DNA from: Algoriphagus mannitolivorans DSM 15301
Lineage (GTDB): Bacteria; Bacteroidota; Bacteroidia; Cytophagales; Cyclobacteriaceae
Assembly (NCBI RefSeq): GCF_000429425.1
Contig: NZ_AUBV01000004.1
Location: 372,001-436,000 of the forward strand
Direction: 5' to 3'
Length of the DNA stretch: 64,000 nt
Position numbers and translations under genes: made by a program. Shown here one piece after another: positions 50,772 through 60,151 of this stretch (positions are counted from its first letter, which is position 1; every line of letters begins with the position of its first letter). The notes below the pieces were generated by a model. That model was not told the DNA's origin. It saw only the letters and a list, made by a program, of their open reading frames with translations, and ran no database searches.

Positions 50772-50937
50772 AATTTCAACATCAGGATTTAAATACTACT
50801 CATTAAAGATTGTCGAGGTCCTATTTGTGTAGCAGCCTAATGTCTCCTCAAAATTAAGGAATTTTTTGGAGCCTTGAAGCGGATTTATCTCCCTGATTTT
50901 TCTTTAATAATCTCAACTCTTAACAACATTACCCAAA

Positions 50938-53900
50938 ATGAAACAACCATTACCAAAACAAATTTGGATTGGGTCAGTGAATTATTTTCAAATCATTTCA
51001 CTGTGTATCTGCCTGTTCTTAGGCAGTGTCGCCCAAGTAGCGGCCTTTCAGGGAGAAGCTGCCTCAGTCATTGAGGGGCAGGTTTTAGACAACCAGGGAC
51101 TGGCAATTCCTGGAGTAAACATTCTGGTCAAAGGAACTGTCAATGCTACCGTGACAGACATCGATGGCAAGTTCAAAATCATGGCAAAGCCTACCGATAC
51201 CCTGATTTTTTCCTTCATTGGATACACCACACAAGAAGTTCTGGTGGGAGCTCAAAAATTAATCTCGCTTACTCTGAGTGAGGATTTGACCCAACTGGAT
51301 GAAGTAATTGTCGTGGGCTACGGTACTCAGAAGAAATCACATTTGACCGGTGCTGTATCAAAATTTGAGAACAGCAATCTGGGTGACCTTCCAACCGTAA
51401 GAGCCGACCAGGCCCTTCAGGGAAAAATCGCCGGGGTGCAGATTCAAAATACCACATCTGAAGCAGGTGTTTCTCCATCCATTCGAATCCGTGGTAATAG
51501 CTCCATCGGGGCCAATAATGAGCCACTTGTCGTAGTCGATGGCTTCCCAACTCCAGACGGACTTTCCTTCATCAACCCTAATGACATTGAATCCATCGAA
51601 GTATTGAAGGATGCTGCTTCTGCTGCCATCTACGGATCCAGAGGAGCAAATGGCGTAATCATCGTGACCACCAAAAATGGTATCGTGGACAAGCCATCAT
51701 TCACCTTCAAAATGTTCTCTGGGGTAAACAATCCTTACAAACTTCATGATATGCTCACTTCCAAAGAATATGCAGAATTGCTTTGGGAAGAACAAACACG
51801 TGGAGGTGCTGCACCAACCATCCATGAACAGGCCGCTTGGTCTGTCCAGAATGAAACAGACTGGCAGCGAGAAGGTCTTCGTACTGGCGTCATTAGTAGC
51901 TACCAATTGGGTGTCTCTGGAGGTAAAAAGGATTTGACCTATTTGATCTCTGCCGGATACAATGATGAAAAAGGGATGTTGATCAACAATGACTTCCAGC
52001 GCTTCAACTTAAGAGCGAAAATGGATGCCAGATTGAGCAAAATGCTGAAAGTAGGAGTCAACTTCAATCCTTCTTATACCAAGAGAATTCTACCAGCTTC
52101 CAATTTCACTGATTATTTCCGAACTCCTTCCTTCATGCCTGTGCGGCATACCGCCGAGACCTCAGCCTTGACAGGTATTCCTATAGGAGAATGGGCACAT
52201 GGACGTCATTTCAGCAACGTACTGTATCAGTTCACCACTCCTCAAGGAGTAGCTGTTTCTACCACTGCTGCCAGACCTTGGAGTACTTCCAACAACAATC
52301 CAAAGTTCATTAGTGATAATGACTCCAGAGTAGACAACCAATATAGAATGTTGGCATCTACTTACTTTCAAGTTGATTTGGCTAAAAACTTCTTCTTGAA
52401 ATTTTCACAAGGAGCTTACATCACCAATAGAATTCAAGAGGAGTTTAGAAATTCCGGTACCAACCGTGCTGGTGATCCAAACCGTGGTTCTTATGCCAAT
52501 AGCTTGAGAATTGATTTGCTTTCTGAAAACATCATCAGCTACTCAAAAGCATTTGATAAGCATGAGATCAGTGCAGTAGGTGGTTTTACCGCTCAAAAAG
52601 TAACCAATAGCTACGCCAATATCGTGGGTACCAATTTCCCAACGGACTATGTACCTACTTTAAATGGTGCGACTGTTATCGATTTGGCAAGCACCAACAC
52701 CCTGAAGGACGAAACGGTATTGTTGTCCTATTTGGCGAGAGCCAGCTATGCTTATGGAAACAAGTACCTGTTTTCTGCAAGTGCCAGAACTGACGGAAGC
52801 TCATTGTTTGGTCCTGAAAACAAGTGGGGTTGGTTCCCATCTGTATCCGCTGGATGGGTTCTGTCCGAGGAAAATTTCCTAAAGACAAGCCGTGTGATTG
52901 ATGTGCTTAAATTGAGAGCAAGCTACGGGGTGACTGGAAATAATGACATTCAGAACTATGCTTATGTCAACAGACTCTATTCTGAAAATTACCCTCTGGG
53001 ATCAGGCACAGGAATCTTGACTCCAGGATTGGCTCAATCTGGTAATACACTGGCCAATAGAGCAATTGCTTGGGAAAGAACATTCTCCAGCAACATCGGT
53101 GTAGATGTAGCCTTCTTCGAAAACAGATTCAACCTTTCCTTGGAAATGTACCGCTCTCAGACGGATCAGCTCCTTTTGAGACAGCCGACTCTGGCCATTA
53201 CGGGCTTTACAGAATATTGGAACAACATCGGAAAAATCCAGAACAAGGGTTTCGAAATGGAATTCCGTTCCAATAACATCAACAAAACCAAATTCCAGTG
53301 GACCACTTCTTTGAACCTATCGACAGTTAGAAATAAACTGGTTGAATTTAGCGGCGAAGATCGAGTGCTCTCTTACGGGGAAAGAAGTGAGATTTATTTA
53401 GCAGCGGTTGGACAGCCTTACATTCAATACTTTGGCTACAAGACCATCGGCGTATGGAATTCTCAGGAAGAAATCAATGCTAATCCAAGCAGCAGCTTGG
53501 ACCGTCCGGGAGGATTGAGAGTTCTTGATGCGAATGGAGATGGTAAAATTGATGACAATGACCGTGTGGTTTTAGGCAACCCTTTCCCTGATTTTACTTG
53601 GGGGATTACCAACAACTTCACTTTCGGAAACTTTGATTTGAGCGTTCTCCTACAAGGAGTGCAAGGCATCGATGTCTTCAACGGAGATGGGTTTTACAAC
53701 GAAACCAAGCGAACCAATAGAAAATATGTGGAAAACCGTTGGGTTTCTCCGGAATCTCCAGGAGATGGAAAAACTCCATACAGCACCAACGGGATGGGTT
53801 GGCAGTTTACAGACTACATGATTGAAGACGGATCTTATGTCTCCGTACGGGATGTGGTTTTGGGATACAGACTTCCACAACAGATTGCTTCCAAAATGAA

Positions 53901-54090
53901 GACCAAAGGAGTAAGAGTCTATGGATCAGCCCAAAATGCTTTCTACTTCATGTCTAAAGATTACCGTGGAATCAATCCAGAGGCTAGATCTACCTCTTCC
54001 CAGTATGCATCTCCTTTGATATCAGGTTATCAAAGAGGGTCATTCCCAGTGCCTAGAGCATTTGTTTTCGGTGTAGATGTAAGCTTTTAA
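50938..54090 (+). CDS. SusC-type TonB-dependent outer-membrane transporter
   Basis: Imports alginate oligomers across the outer membrane with SusD (1050 aa). Order: signal/hydrophobic segment to about residue 40; carboxypeptidase-regulatory-like domain (IEGQVLDNQGLAIPGVNILV); TonB-box-like EVIVVGYGTQKK; plug (ADQALQGKIAGVQIQ, VVVDGFPTPDG, ILKDAASAAIYGSRGANGVI); then the barrel, ending in an aromatic residue (VFGVDVSF) as usual for outer-membrane proteins. No STN domain, so it is not an ECF-coupled transducer. The SusD partner starts 11 bases on. Confidence 0.95.
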   Translation: MKQPLPKQIWIGSVNYFQIISLCICLFLGSVAQVAAFQGEAASVIEGQVLDNQGLAIPGVNILVKGTVNATVTDIDGKFKIMAKPTDTLIFSFIGYTTQEVLVGAQKLISLTLSEDLTQLDEVIVVGYGTQKKSHLTGAVSKFENSNLGDLPTVRADQALQGKIAGVQIQNTTSEAGVSPSIRIRGNSSIGANNEPLVVVDGFPTPDGLSFINPNDIESIEVLKDAASAAIYGSRGANGVIIVTTKNGIVDKPSFTFKMFSGVNNPYKLHDMLTSKEYAELLWEEQTRGGAAPTIHEQAAWSVQNETDWQREGLRTGVISSYQLGVSGGKKDLTYLISAGYNDEKGMLINNDFQRFNLRAKMDARLSKMLKVGVNFNPSYTKRILPASNFTDYFRTPSFMPVRHTAETSALTGIPIGEWAHGRHFSNVLYQFTTPQGVAVSTTAARPWSTSNNNPKFISDNDSRVDNQYRMLASTYFQVDLAKNFFLKFSQGAYITNRIQEEFRNSGTNRAGDPNRGSYANSLRIDLLSENIISYSKAFDKHEISAVGGFTAQKVTNSYANIVGTNFPTDYVPTLNGATVIDLASTNTLKDETVLLSYLARASYAYGNKYLFSASARTDGSSLFGPENKWGWFPSVSAGWVLSEENFLKTSRVIDVLKLRASYGVTGNNDIQNYAYVNRLYSENYPLGSGTGILTPGLAQSGNTLANRAIAWERTFSSNIGVDVAFFENRFNLSLEMYRSQTDQLLLRQPTLAITGFTEYWNNIGKIQNKGFEMEFRSNNINKTKFQWTTSLNLSTVRNKLVEFSGEDRVLSYGERSEIYLAAVGQPYIQYFGYKTIGVWNSQEEINANPSSSLDRPGGLRVLDANGDGKIDDNDRVVLGNPFPDFTWGITNNFTFGNFDLSVLLQGVQGIDVFNGDGFYNETKRTNRKYVENRWVSPESPGDGKTPYSTNGMGWQFTDYMIEDGSYVSVRDVVLGYRLPQQIASKMKTKGVRVYGSAQNAFYFMSKDYRGINPEARSTSSQYASPLISGYQRGSFPVPRAFVFGVDVSF

Positions 54091-54101
54091 TCCAGATCAA
54101 C

Positions 54102-55550
54102 ATGAAAAATTTAACTAGAAATATATTAGCCGGTTTATTCTCACTTGGACTATTGACTGGCTGTGAATTGGATCTTCAGCCAATTTCCGAAATTGGAGAA
54201 GGGACCTTTTATAGAACTGATGCTGATTTCAATACGGCAATCATCGCCGCCTATTCAGGTATGCAGGCTCCAATTCTCAATGAATGGGCACTTACTGAGT
54301 TAAGGTCGGACAATACCAGAATGCACAATTCGCAGACGGCCAGCAATATTTATATCCCTCTGCGGGAGCTGGACCTGATGACCTTTACTTCTGAGCAAGC
54401 CAATATCTATAACTATTGGGCGGACACTTACCACAATATTTCCAGGGTAAATACCGTCTTGGACAAGCTCGATGGGATCCAAAGTCAAACTTTGAGAGAT
54501 CAATTGCAGGGTGAAGCTTCTTTTATCAGAGCTTACCATTACTTCAACTTGGTCAGATTGTACAAGGAAGTGTTTTTGGTGGATCGAAGAATCAATGCCA
54601 AAGAGGCAGTGAATTTTACCCCTTCCACTACTGAGCAAATTTACCAGTTTATCATTTCTGATCTGACTGTAGCTTCAGCTAAGCTTCCCAAATCGTATCC
54701 TACTGCCAGCTTAGGCAGAGCTACTTCTTGGGCTGCCAAAGCCTTGCTTGCCAAAGTTTACCGTACCCAGAGAAAATATGCAGAAGCCGAAACACTCCTT
54801 GCCGAAATCGTCTCAGGAAGTGGTGCAGTTCTGCTTACAGGAAGCACTGGTTTTCAGCAAGTATTTTCCATCAGCAACGAGATGAACAAGGAGATCCTTT
54901 TTGCGGTGAGATTCAAAGCTGGAGGACTTGGTCTTGGATCACCATTGGCAAACTATTTTGCTCCGCAAAACTCTGGGGCTTTTGTGATCAACGGAGATGG
55001 AAATCATTTCAACAAGCCTACCGATGAACTGGTAAGTCTATTTGATGAAAAAGACCTGCGCAAAACCACCTCTTTCCGCACAGGCTACATTGGATCTGGA
55101 GGAAAATTCGTTCCGGATAATTACATCTATAAGTACTATTCCAATCCAGCTATCAGCCAGGATTCCGAAAATGACTTCCCGGTAATCCGATATTCGGATG
55201 TGCTCCTGCTCTATGCAGAGGCTCTAATGGAAAATGGAAAGACTTCCATGGCTCTTACTTACCTGAATCAAGTAAGACAAAGAGCGGGGTTAGCGGCTTA
55301 CACCATGGCGGATGTGGATACCAAGGAGAAATTCATCGAAAAACTGCTTCTGGAAAGAAGGCTCGAGCTTGCATTTGAAAATCAGAGATGGTTTGATTTG
55401 GTGCACTTTGGCCTGGTCAAAAAGACTTTGGATCAGCAGTTTAAATCTGAAATTTTCTACAACGAATACACCTTCGGGGTAGCTCCGGTGTCAGAAGATA
55501 AAATCCTCATTCCGATTCCACAGCGAGAGGTTGACATCTTTAATCAATAA
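54102..55550 (+). CDS. SusD/RagB-type surface glycan-binding lipoprotein
   Basis: Lid and glycan-binding partner of SusC (482 aa). Lipobox LLTGC with Cys21. SusD features: AYSGMQAPI, the TPR-like RDQLQGEASFIRAYHYFNLV, SWAAKALLAKVYRTQRKYAE and the C-terminal LLLERRLELAFENQRWFDLV motif followed by IPIPQREVDI. Ligand predicted to be alginate from the surrounding lyases. It is followed by a strong hairpin before the first lyase gene. Confidence 0.95.
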   Translation: MKNLTRNILAGLFSLGLLTGCELDLQPISEIGEGTFYRTDADFNTAIIAAYSGMQAPILNEWALTELRSDNTRMHNSQTASNIYIPLRELDLMTFTSEQANIYNYWADTYHNISRVNTVLDKLDGIQSQTLRDQLQGEASFIRAYHYFNLVRLYKEVFLVDRRINAKEAVNFTPSTTEQIYQFIISDLTVASAKLPKSYPTASLGRATSWAAKALLAKVYRTQRKYAEAETLLAEIVSGSGAVLLTGSTGFQQVFSISNEMNKEILFAVRFKAGGLGLGSPLANYFAPQNSGAFVINGDGNHFNKPTDELVSLFDEKDLRKTTSFRTGYIGSGGKFVPDNYIYKYYSNPAISQDSENDFPVIRYSDVLLLYAEALMENGKTSMALTYLNQVRQRAGLAAYTMADVDTKEKFIEKLLLERRLELAFENQRWFDLVHFGLVKKTLDQQFKSEIFYNEYTFGVAPVSEDKILIPIPQREVDIFNQ

Positions 55551-55585
55551 GAAAAACCAAACCTAATTTGTAGATAGATGGGTGG

Positions 55586-55630
55586 AAGGCGGTCAGTCCA
55601 GTTTATGGGTTTACTGGACTGCTCCGCCTT
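55586..55630 (+). promoter_or_regulatory. Strong intercistronic hairpin between susD and the lyase gene
   Basis: AAGGCGG pairs with CCGCCTT, and inside it CAGTCCAGT pairs with ACTGGACTG, around a ten-base loop with a small internal loop. There is no T run, so it is not a classical terminator. It probably sets different levels of susCD and enzyme mRNA by blocking 3' decay, or partly halts transcription. Confidence 0.7.
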
Positions 55631-55674
55631 CTTATCCCCCTCTTTCCAGTAATCTGGATCCCAAGATTTACCCA

Positions 55675-57945
55675 ATGTATAGCCTCAGATTATTTCTTTT
55701 TCTTGCAGCTTTTCTGGCATTTCAGAGGGTTGTTGCACAGGTGGAAACTGTAGATTTTCCTCTCTTGGAGGAGGCGCAGTTTTTTGCGCAGCTACCGACC
55801 TCAATCCCTAATTCCGGGAAAATAAAGGCTCTTTACGCGCAAGGAAATAGTGCAGAAGCCCACAGAGAGTTGGCTGCTTATTTCAAAGAAAAAGCCAAGT
55901 CTAGATTTTATTTCAACTGGGAAAATGTCCCAACCAGACTCCAAGAATACCAGCAGCTTTATCCCAATGCTGCCAAAAACCACCTCAAAGATGCGGATTC
56001 TCATACTGAGCTGTATGATGCCGATACTCCTTGGAAGCTTCCTTTTATTAACAAAAAGGGCAAGCAGGTAAGTCCTTACGAAATCCGTCACCTTTTCCGG
56101 CAGCATAAATCCGGGGATTTTGCCTTTAGCTATTTTCTGTCGGACAAAAAGGAACTCCTACCTTATTTTACCAATCAGGCAAGAAGCCTCAATCAGGCTT
56201 TTCAAAATGATAAAGTGGAACTGATTGCAGATGGAAATGGTGCCTATGAAAGTTTCCGCGGAGGAAACCGAATGGAAAACTGGGTCCTTACTCATCACCT
56301 ATTCCTGGCATCTCTGGAATATACCGATGCAGATCAGATTACGCTACTCCGGACTTTTTTGCACCATGCAGAGGTGCTTTATCAAACCAATCAAGAATTT
56401 CAGTTTGGTAACCACCAAACCAAAGGCATGGTCGCTTTGGCGGTGATTGCCATGATGTACCCAGAATTTGAGGCATCAAAAAAATACTACGATTTCGCCA
56501 TTGCCAATTTAGGAAAGCATTTGGAGCTGGAGGTAAACTCTGATGGCTTTCAGTTTGAGCGCTCCTTTCACTACCATGTAGGAGATATCGACAATTATTT
56601 CCGCGTTTTCAAACTCGCCCAAATCACTGGCAATCCCATTCCTGAAGCTTGGGAAGGGAAGCTTAGAGGCATGTTTGAGGCGATGACGGCTATTGCCTTA
56701 CCGAATAAACTTGCCCCGGTGATTCAAGATGACACCGACAATCCCATGGCCACGGTCAATCAAATGGACGAAGTGATGGCCTTGGGATATGCTCTCTTTC
56801 CGGATCCTGTGTTTGGATATTTTGCCAGCACCAATCCCTCAGAGGAATACTACTGGTTGCTTTCCCAGACCGATTTGGCGAAACTTCGCTCCAAATCCGA
56901 AACCAAGCCTACCCAAAAATCCACTGCTTTGGAGTCAACAGGTTACTATGTGTTCCGAGAAGGCTGGAAAGAAAAAGACCAATACATGCTGATCAGCACG
57001 GGTGTTTCCAAAGAAAAGCCGGATCACCAGCACGGAGATGTGTTAGGGTTCCAACTTTTTGCCAATGGAGACATGTTGGTTCCAAATTATCAGGTTCGAT
57101 ACCCTGTTCCGGAATTTCCTTTCTTCAAAAACTCTTGGGTTAAAAATGTCGCCCTGGTCGATTCTATCCCACAAGGTCAGAAATGGACAGGAAATCAAGG
57201 CGGAAGTGGATTTGGAAAGTTTGGCAAATTACCTCAGGCGAAAGTCTTGCTTTGGGAGCCAAAAGGAAAAATCCAGGCTTTAAAAGGAAGTCATGATGGA
57301 TACCAGGAAATAGGAGTAAGCTATGAGCGAAGTATCTTCTTTATTTCGGGAGACTTTTGGCTGGTCAGAGATCGCTTTTCCAGTGATAAAAAACATACCT
57401 ATTACCAAAACTTTCAGGGGAACTATTCTCTCGAAGAGGGCCCGATTGTGGCAAGATCCAGTAATGCGGACGCCTCAGGACTGGACATCCTTCAGTTGGG
57501 AGCTCAGGTCACAGGTGCAAATACCACAGGAATGAACGGAAAAAACCGGGTGACTTTCCACTCCGAACCTTCCAATGCCATGGAGTTTGTGACTGTACTC
57601 AGACCCTACGATTCCTATCAAGACAGAACTTCCTTAGAGGGTTTTAAAGAGAAAATTCAACTGGGAGATTGGGAGGCATTCCGGGAAAATCTGGATATGA
57701 ATGGCATCAATTTCACCGCAGATTATATCCTGAGGAAAGGAGATCTTCTTTTTCTCTTGGGAATGAAAGGCATCCAATCCGAAAGTCTTACACTGAAATC
57801 TTCCAACCCAGTCGATGTTCAAGTGTCCCTTGCTACCTCAGGAATGGAGCTAAAATCCTTTGAGCCAGGCCCGGTTTTGCTGGAAAGTACAAGCGGATCC
57901 ATTACCCTTACCTCTACCCCGACCCAAATTAACCATGAAAAATAA
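55675..57945 (+). CDS. Heparinase II/III-family polysaccharide lyase, probable alginate lyase
   Basis: Exported lyase of 756 aa (signal peptide to about VVAQ). An alpha/alpha-toroid N-terminal half holds Asn246-His247 (FGNHQTKG) and His299-Tyr300-His301 (RSFHYHVGD), fitting neutraliser and catalytic Tyr/His positions. The beta-sheet half has DHQHGDVLGFQLFANGD (His451, His453), the heparinase II/III metal-site region. It is not a close PL17; PL39 or a neighbouring alginate family is my best guess. The frame opens at 55582, but the Met at 55675 starts the signal peptide. Its end overlaps the PL6 start by 11 bases. Confidence 0.8.
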   Translation: MYSLRLFLFLAAFLAFQRVVAQVETVDFPLLEEAQFFAQLPTSIPNSGKIKALYAQGNSAEAHRELAAYFKEKAKSRFYFNWENVPTRLQEYQQLYPNAAKNHLKDADSHTELYDADTPWKLPFINKKGKQVSPYEIRHLFRQHKSGDFAFSYFLSDKKELLPYFTNQARSLNQAFQNDKVELIADGNGAYESFRGGNRMENWVLTHHLFLASLEYTDADQITLLRTFLHHAEVLYQTNQEFQFGNHQTKGMVALAVIAMMYPEFEASKKYYDFAIANLGKHLELEVNSDGFQFERSFHYHVGDIDNYFRVFKLAQITGNPIPEAWEGKLRGMFEAMTAIALPNKLAPVIQDDTDNPMATVNQMDEVMALGYALFPDPVFGYFASTNPSEEYYWLLSQTDLAKLRSKSETKPTQKSTALESTGYYVFREGWKEKDQYMLISTGVSKEKPDHQHGDVLGFQLFANGDMLVPNYQVRYPVPEFPFFKNSWVKNVALVDSIPQGQKWTGNQGGSGFGKFGKLPQAKVLLWEPKGKIQALKGSHDGYQEIGVSYERSIFFISGDFWLVRDRFSSDKKHTYYQNFQGNYSLEEGPIVARSSNADASGLDILQLGAQVTGANTTGMNGKNRVTFHSEPSNAMEFVTVLRPYDSYQDRTSLEGFKEKIQLGDWEAFRENLDMNGINFTADYILRKGDLLFLLGMKGIQSESLTLKSSNPVDVQVSLATSGMELKSFEPGPVLLESTSGSITLTSTPTQINHEK

Positions 57946-60151
57946 AGTCATCCCTTCATTCCTTTTTTCCCTGCTGACCCTCCTTTTTTTGGTCAGTGTG
58001 AATGCTTTTGCGCAGAAGAAAACTGTATTGGTCACTAACCTCGAAGAGTACAACCAAACCTTGAAGAGCCTACAGCCCGGGGATACCCTGATGCTGGCCA
58101 ATGGAACCTGGAAGGATGCAGAGATGGTATTCAAAGGGAAGGGCACTGCTCAAGCGCCGATTGTCTTGATAGCAGAGACTCCGGGGAAAGTTTTTTTGGA
58201 AGGAAAGTCTAATCTGAGAATCGGCGGGGAATATTTGGTTGTCAAAGGACTGGTGTTTAGAAATGGCTGGACCCCTTCATCCGAGGTGATTTCCTTCAGC
58301 ATTGACAGCAAAAATCTCGCATACCATTCCAGAGTCACCGAATGTGTCATTGACAACTTCAATAACCCCGACCGAAATGCCCAGGACTCTTGGGTGATGA
58401 TGTTTGGAAAAAACAACCGCTTTGACCACAACCATATTGAGGGGAAAAGAAATGTAGGCGTGACCATGGCCGTGAGACTGAATTCGGAAGAAAGTCAAGA
58501 CAACCGTCACCAAATCGATCACAATTACTTTGGTCCCCGGCCCGTCTTGGGCTCAAATGGTGGAGAAACTCTCCGAGTGGGAACTAGCCCCTATTCCCTG
58601 ACCAATTCCAATACACTCATTGAAAATAACTTCTTTGACAAGTGTAATGGGGAGACGGAAATCATCTCGATCAAGTCCGGAGGAAATATCATCCGTGGCA
58701 ATGTATTCTTTGAATCCAAAGGCTCCCTTACCCTACGTCATGGCAATGGAAATGTGGTGGAAAGGAACGTATTCCTGGGAAATGGAAAATCTGAAACCGG
58801 GGGAGTCCGAGTGATCAATGCCGACCAAAGGATCGTCAACAATTATTTTCAGGATTTAAGGGGGGAAGAGTTTAGAGCCGGAATTGCCATCATGAATGGG
58901 GTGCCAAATTCCTCCATCAACCGATATCATCAGGTCAAAAACGCACAAATCTCCAACAATTCCCTAGTCAATGTGGCCAAGATCGAATTGGCTGTGGGCA
59001 GTGATGCCGAAAGAACAGCCGTGCCTGTGGAGAGCTCTTTTACCAACAACCTGATCTATTCTAATGAAGGAAGTGAAATCTTCAAGGTCTATGACAAAAT
59101 CGATGGAATTTCCTTCAAGGGCAACTTTGCCAATTTCAAACCTTCGGCTGGAGGTGCCGGCATCTCTATCCAAAAAATCAAGCTCGAAAAAGGAGAAAAT
59201 GGGCTCTTATATCCCGTGGATCCCAGCATTCAAGCCGGAGCTCCAAGAGATTTAAAAGTTTTGAAAATTTCTGAAACGGGTCCGTCTTGGTATCCCAAGG
59301 CTACTAAGGAAATTGTCTTTGGGACAGGAAAGTCTATTCCGGTTGATCCTGGATTGAATACGATCTCAGATGCCATGAAATTGGCCCAAACTGGGGATGT
59401 ATTGGAGCTGAAAGAAGGAAATTTCGAGCAAACCAAGGTATTGGATATTACTTTTCCTTTGAGTATCCGCTCAGGGAAGCAAGCATCGATCAGCTTTGTG
59501 GGTACTCATCTTTTTGAAATCTATGACGGGGGATCCTTGAGCTTGGAAGGGATTCAGGTCACTGGTGAGAAATCCGCAGATGCTGCCGGAAATGCCGTCA
59601 TCAAGATCAACCGCGCCGGAACACTTTATAACTATAAACTGAAGGTTGCCAACAGTCGCTTCAGTGATATGAATGTCAATCATTCTTTCAATTTTCTGGA
59701 AGTCTCTCCTGGAAGCTTTGCCGATACGATTCAGATCCTCAATTCTGAATTCAAAAAATTTACCGGATCAATTCTTTCCCTGAGAAAGGAAATCGATGAT
59801 CTGGGAAAGTACAATGCAGAATATGTGATCCTCACAGGCAATCAGTTTGAGGAAGTTGGTGGAATGGTGGCTGATGTCTATCGTGGAGGCACTGACGAAA
59901 GTACTTTCGGGCCTTACTTCATCGCGGAAAGCAATACGGTGAAAAACTCCGGGAAAAACAGCCGAAACAAAGAGTCTGCTTCCTTTAGCTTGATCGGGGT
60001 GCAATGGCTGGTTTTCTCAAAAAATACGCTGATCGCTTCCGCTCCTGTCAAAGTCACTGAGCTGGTAGGAAAGCCATATACCTGCTTTGCCCAAAACAAA
60101 CTCCAGGATACTCCTGCAATCATTCATTCCAAAAACCAAAATCAAAAATGA
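57935..60151 (+). CDS. PL6 alginate lyase
   Basis: Exported alginate lyase (738 aa from the Met at 57935), splitting MG or G-rich blocks. Signal peptide to about NAFAQ. The first parallel beta-helix holds Lys247 (IISIKSGGN) and Arg268 (LTLRHGNGN). Their spacing of 21 residues is the same as Lys220/Arg241 of AlyGC. Acidic residues in NGGETLRVGTS and NGETEI likely bind calcium. A second beta-helix (about 460-720) makes it the long, two-domain form. The frame opens at 57860, inside the previous gene; that lead lacks signal features. It overlaps PL17 by four bases (ATGA). Confidence 0.92.
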   Translation: MKNKVIPSFLFSLLTLLFLVSVNAFAQKKTVLVTNLEEYNQTLKSLQPGDTLMLANGTWKDAEMVFKGKGTAQAPIVLIAETPGKVFLEGKSNLRIGGEYLVVKGLVFRNGWTPSSEVISFSIDSKNLAYHSRVTECVIDNFNNPDRNAQDSWVMMFGKNNRFDHNHIEGKRNVGVTMAVRLNSEESQDNRHQIDHNYFGPRPVLGSNGGETLRVGTSPYSLTNSNTLIENNFFDKCNGETEIISIKSGGNIIRGNVFFESKGSLTLRHGNGNVVERNVFLGNGKSETGGVRVINADQRIVNNYFQDLRGEEFRAGIAIMNGVPNSSINRYHQVKNAQISNNSLVNVAKIELAVGSDAERTAVPVESSFTNNLIYSNEGSEIFKVYDKIDGISFKGNFANFKPSAGGAGISIQKIKLEKGENGLLYPVDPSIQAGAPRDLKVLKISETGPSWYPKATKEIVFGTGKSIPVDPGLNTISDAMKLAQTGDVLELKEGNFEQTKVLDITFPLSIRSGKQASISFVGTHLFEIYDGGSLSLEGIQVTGEKSADAAGNAVIKINRAGTLYNYKLKVANSRFSDMNVNHSFNFLEVSPGSFADTIQILNSEFKKFTGSILSLRKEIDDLGKYNAEYVILTGNQFEEVGGMVADVYRGGTDESTFGPYFIAESNTVKNSGKNSRNKESASFSLIGVQWLVFSKNTLIASAPVKVTELVGKPYTCFAQNKLQDTPAIIHSKNQNQK

